A DNA stretch of 64,000 bases, from assembly GCF_022627575.1 (NCBI RefSeq), contig NZ_JADEYQ010000002.1, positions 434,001 through 498,000 on the forward strand, written 5' to 3'. Below, one piece after another: positions 60,901-64,000 of the stretch. This DNA is from Sphingobacterium rhinopitheci. Its GTDB lineage: Bacteria > Bacteroidota > Bacteroidia > Sphingobacteriales > Sphingobacteriaceae. The position numbers and the translations under genes are program-made. The notes beneath the pieces were generated by a model. That model saw only the letters and a program-made list of their open reading frames with translations, did no database searches and had not been told where the DNA came from. The stretch's first letter is position 1. Each line of letters starts with the position of its first letter.

Positions 60901-62319
60901 CTAATACGATCCAATATAATAACTACCGGACTGATTTTTGAGTTTCACCCCTTTCTGTGTTGCCCCTGTCTTCCAATTAACGATATACAATTGCCCATCC
61001 AAACTCGGAGGTGTTAGCGGAATAAACGCATTGTCACCTGCTACGACAATATTTTGAAATTGCGTAAAGTCCAATTGTGATTCAAAATCATTGGCCACTT
61101 TAGTTGCTGTCTTGGCATTAAGATCGATTAGCGCAATATATCCACCTTTGCTATCTATATCATAGATCACTATAGCTTTGCCATCTTGGATATACGTCCA
61201 TGCCTTGATACCTACACGCCCAGATGTGATATTCAACGCTACAGCCAAATCAAACAAATAATCATTGTCATACGTATTTGTAGCTCTATCTATACGTAGA
61301 ATATGAGGATAGCTAATAATATTTACCCCTGTAGACTGATATACATGCTTATCAGTACCTACATATTGAGACATCGTCCTTAAGCTATTATTACCAAATT
61401 TACTTTGTGTTGACCATATCAACGTCGGATTTGCCAGTGAAGGATAATCCAGTACTAAGGATACGGTACCTCTTATATTTGCGTCATCATTCTCCCATAC
61501 CCACTCTTCTACACCTGTTCTGGCATTCACCATTTTTACAGGAGGCTTATTAGGATTTACCTTCATCAATTTACATCCTATGAATACTTTGGTCTTCGCT
61601 TCATTTAAGACTGGCACATCTACACGATCTACGGTATAGCCAGCCTTCTTATCCTCTTCGGACAATGGGAATACAATATCCGTAGAATTGATTAAGCTTG
61701 GATTGTGGAGGTCCAATACAGCGACAGCAATATTCCCTCTGTTAAATACATACTCTTGCGTTCCATTTTCAGCTTTCTCGGGATCAATAGGAGATGAATA
61801 CCCTTGAATTTCGACGCCAATACCTATTCCTTCAGCAGATTTAACCCATCGAGGAGTTTGACCTAAAATAGCAGCTGTATTTATTTCTTCACCTGTATCT
61901 ATAAAATTTCCGGCTCCTTCCACTTTAAATTTATTAAAGACGCCACCATTTACACCTCGATACTGAATATTATACAAATAATTGCCATTTATAGACCCCT
62001 GCACACGGGCCGTTCTATCAGAGCGTACAGCATAACCATCCTTATAGATATCAATTGTTTTCGTATCATCTCTAGCTTCGGCTTCCGTTAAACCATATAC
62101 CAATGTACCTCCATTTCCAGGTACTCCCTGAGCATCTGGAAAAGTAGCTGATAGGGTAATATATTTTCTATCCTCATTGTCTGCGCCATCTTCTAACTTT
62201 TCGGCTCTAGGAGTAGGATCTGTACTCCTAGTACAAGCAGTCATTATACCTAGCGCAATGAAGCTCCCGAAGAGGGCGGATCTAAAAAAAAAATTGTTCA
62301 TAACTTTATTATTATTCAT
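60901..62319 (-). CDS. DUF4374 family surface lipoprotein (first copy)
   Basis: A 472-residue lipoprotein (466 if started at the ATG at 62301). The signal 'NNFFFRSALFGSFIALGIMTAC' ends in a lipobox. The body is a strand-rich, probably beta-propeller-like DUF4374 domain: 'RVQGSINGNYLYNIQYRG', 'SLVLDYPSLANPTLIWSTQSKFGNN', 'VYQSTGVNIISYPHILRIDRATNTYDNDYLFDL' and 'VGIKAWTYIQDGKAIVIYD'. In Bacteroidota such genes often travel with TonB-dependent receptors for iron or siderophores, and I recall a characterised siderophore-binding relative (XusB). No receptor is visible in this window. A second, very similar gene lies 565 bases upstream. Confidence 0.85.
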   Translation of the reverse strand: MNNNKVMNNFFFRSALFGSFIALGIMTACTRSTDPTPRAEKLEDGADNEDRKYITLSATFPDAQGVPGNGGTLVYGLTEAEARDDTKTIDIYKDGYAVRSDRTARVQGSINGNYLYNIQYRGVNGGVFNKFKVEGAGNFIDTGEEINTAAILGQTPRWVKSAEGIGIGVEIQGYSSPIDPEKAENGTQEYVFNRGNIAVAVLDLHNPSLINSTDIVFPLSEEDKKAGYTVDRVDVPVLNEAKTKVFIGCKLMKVNPNKPPVKMVNARTGVEEWVWENDDANIRGTVSLVLDYPSLANPTLIWSTQSKFGNNSLRTMSQYVGTDKHVYQSTGVNIISYPHILRIDRATNTYDNDYLFDLAVALNITSGRVGIKAWTYIQDGKAIVIYDIDSKGGYIALIDLNAKTATKVANDFESQLDFTQFQNIVVAGDNAFIPLTPPSLDGQLYIVNWKTGATQKGVKLKNQSGSYYIGSY

Positions 62320-62884
62320 TTATAATTTATTTAAGGATTACATCTTTATACTTACATATCTAAGGTTCATCTAACAGCAAGATTCTACGACAGATTCGCT
62401 CCAATTGAATTGACTATTAGCCTATAAAATTTTATCTCTTTATGAATGATATGATTCTTATTACACTACACAAACCTGGAACTAAATCCCATAAATAAAG
62501 TCCATAGATTAATCAAGAAATTGTAATACACAGAAAAAAAATAATTTTAAATTAACCTATAGTTAATTTACTGGTCAAATATAGAATTATTATAAACAAG
62601 AAGATTACGCATGCGGGAATCAAAACTACCAGATTGGCAATAAGTGATAAGGTACATCGAACAAAACTCCTTATACATTAATATAAGGTAAACACATCGT
62701 TGAACGATTAGCAATTTCATGGATTATAGTAGGAGGAAAAAAGATAATTTTGGTTTTCTACTATGAATTAAGCAGGTCTACAGCATTATATAGTTCCTTA
62801 AACGAACTACCTTAAATATAGAGAACTAACAAGAGGGATACCACGGCTTGGTTCCCTCTTGTTGTCTGTTATACTATATACCAA
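62320..62884. other. 565-base AT-rich spacer between the DUF4374 copies
   Basis: No gene seen on either strand. Contents: a terminator next to the second copy, a -7-like TATATTTG on the minus strand at 62576-62583 (250 bases from the first copy's start), and inverted repeats at 62669-62688 (CCTTATA/TATAAGG) and 62726-62764 (ATAGTAG/CTACTAT). A small RNA or a regulatory leader could hide here, but nothing decisive is visible. Confidence 0.55.
62828..62863 (-). terminator. Terminator after the second DUF4374 gene
   Basis: AACAAGAGGG and CCCTCTTGTT form a 10-bp stem, extended inside by ACC/GGT with small mismatches, 22 bases beyond the stop on the minus strand. Confidence 0.75.
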
Positions 62885-64000
62885 TTAATACGATCCAATA
62901 TAGTAACTACCAGATTGATTCTTCAATCTAGCACCTAAAACAACAGAACCATCTTTCCAATTGACCACATAAATCTGACCATCAACTCCACTAGGTGTTA
63001 ATGGAATATAAGCAAAGTCACCAACAACACCTATATTTTGATACTGAACAAAATCTAAGGTAGCTTCATATTGATTGGAAATCCTTCGTGCGGTTTTAGC
63101 ATTTAAATCTAATAACGCTATATAGCCACCCCTGCCATCAATATCATATATAGCAACAGCTTGGCCATCTCGTATATAAGTCCATGCTTTTATACCTACA
63201 CGCCCTGTCGTTATATTTAAAGCTGCCGCTAAATCAAACAAATAAGAATTGTCGTAGGTATCGGTATTTCTATCAATACGCAAAATATGCGGATAACTCG
63301 TAATATTAGCGCCAGTAGCTTGGTAAATATTACCATCTGTCCCTACATACTGCGTCATCGTACGATAGCTACTGTTCCCAAACCTACTCTGTGTCGACCA
63401 TATCAATGTTGGATTGGCCAATGAAGGGTAATCTAAAACAAGGGTAACAGATCCTTTAATATTTTCATTGTCAGACACCCAAGACCATGACACAGCATTT
63501 GTTTGTGCATTCACCCGTCTTACTAATGGTTTTTCAGGATCTACTTTTGTGATATTACAGCCAATAAAAACTTTATTTCTTGCGGCATTCAATACAGGTA
63601 CATCTATACGGTTAACAGTATAACCTTCATTTTTTTCCTCTTCAGTAAAAGGAAATTCAAAAACTGTAGAATTAATCAATTTAGGATCATTAAGATCTAA
63701 TACTGCAACACTCGCTGTGCCCCTTACATACTGATAGGTTTGGGTCCCAGCCTCTGCACGATCCGGATCTATTGGCGACATAGCTCCCGCCATGCTCACA
63801 CCAATACCTATACCTTCAACAGATTTTACCCAACGCGGGGATGCTCCCAAAATCGAAAACGTATTTAATTGTTGGCCGGTGTCTTCATATTTATTACCAC
63901 CATTGACAGTATACTTATTGAAAACCCCTCCATCTACACCTGTATATTGAATATTGTACAGATAATTACCATTTACAGAAGCTTGAACACGGGCCGTTCT
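62885..64000 (-). CDS. DUF4374 family lipoprotein (second copy), 5' end outside the window
   Basis: The frame is open to the window edge, giving 371 residues of the C-terminal part; the signal peptide lies beyond. It aligns without gaps over most of its length with the first copy, at roughly two thirds identity by eye, and both end in the same LKNQSGSYYIGSY. Shared blocks include 'LVLDYPSLANPTLIWSTQS', 'SYPHILRID' and 'GRVGIKAWTYI'. Loops that would line a propeller face differ more, as expected for copies that diverged in ligand. The pair arose by tandem duplication. An iron- or siderophore-uptake role is inferred from the family only. Confidence 0.88.
   Translation of the reverse strand, partial: RTARVQASVNGNYLYNIQYTGVDGGVFNKYTVNGGNKYEDTGQQLNTFSILGASPRWVKSVEGIGIGVSMAGAMSPIDPDRAEAGTQTYQYVRGTASVAVLDLNDPKLINSTVFEFPFTEEEKNEGYTVNRIDVPVLNAARNKVFIGCNITKVDPEKPLVRRVNAQTNAVSWSWVSDNENIKGSVTLVLDYPSLANPTLIWSTQSRFGNSSYRTMTQYVGTDGNIYQATGANITSYPHILRIDRNTDTYDNSYLFDLAAALNITTGRVGIKAWTYIRDGQAVAIYDIDGRGGYIALLDLNAKTARRISNQYEATLDFVQYQNIGVVGDFAYIPLTPSGVDGQIYVVNWKDGSVVLGARLKNQSGSYYIGSY

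Overview
The window looks like chromosome from an AT-rich Bacteroidota bacterium of the Sphingobacteriaceae type (Sphingobacterium/Pedobacter-like). The support is phylum-typical proteins (DUF4407, DUF4293, DUF4374, DUF5686 with a carboxypeptidase-regulatory domain, DUF2490, M3 and M28 exopeptidases with signal peptides), promoters resembling the Bacteroidota -7 element TAnnTTTG, and the absence of clear Shine-Dalgarno sequences. The genus is an inference. I saw no rRNA, tRNA, insertion sequence, CRISPR array or prophage.

Layout. 1-6.8 kb is housekeeping: the end of metK, a DUF2490 protein, ruvX-ybeY, an exported DUF1684/peptide deformylase fusion, and the dnaG-yraN-glutamine cyclotransferase operon. 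About 7.0-30.5 kb is a capsule/exopolysaccharide locus read entirely on the minus strand. In transcription order it runs: manC, a nucleotide-sugar dehydrogenase, a cytidylyltransferase-like protein, rfbB, rfbC, rfbD, rfbA, a Wzx flippase, a nitroreductase, a pyruvyltransferase, a GT2, an EpsG-like polymerase, two GT4 enzymes, a truncated GT4, another GT4, a PglC-like initiating phosphosugar transferase, a PglD-like acetyltransferase, a PglE-like aminotransferase, then Wza, Wzc and a CpsB/YwqE-type phosphatase. This is a Wzx/Wzy-type pathway. GDP-mannose, dTDP-L-rhamnose and a UDP-uronate are the predicted precursors, and a 4-amino-type sugar is the predicted first residue. The middle of the locus is visibly richer in A+T. 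rfbC is flanked on both sides by related low-complexity repeat tracts.

30.5-49.1 kb is core metabolism and information processing: an exonuclease, rarA, a TPR protein, a Prc-like C-terminal processing protease, an M28 peptidase, pgi, prfB with a programmed +1 frameshift, dcd, a phosphopantetheinyl transferase, a crotonase, a DUF5686 outer-membrane protein, truA and an ABC exporter.

49.3-64 kb holds envelope and peptidase genes. An M3 dipeptidase lies divergent from a DUF4407 membrane protein. A run of a P1 peptidase, a serine hydrolase, an ecotin-type inhibitor and a small membrane protein follows. Then come typA, kbl, DUF2147, a 4-TM holin-like protein and two tandem DUF4374 lipoproteins, the second cut by the window end.

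No wholly new multi-gene system stands out. The most unusual items are the exported peptide deformylase fusion, the repeat tracts around rfbC, the nitroreductase/pyruvyltransferase pair inside the glycan locus, and several candidate operators and leaderless promoters.
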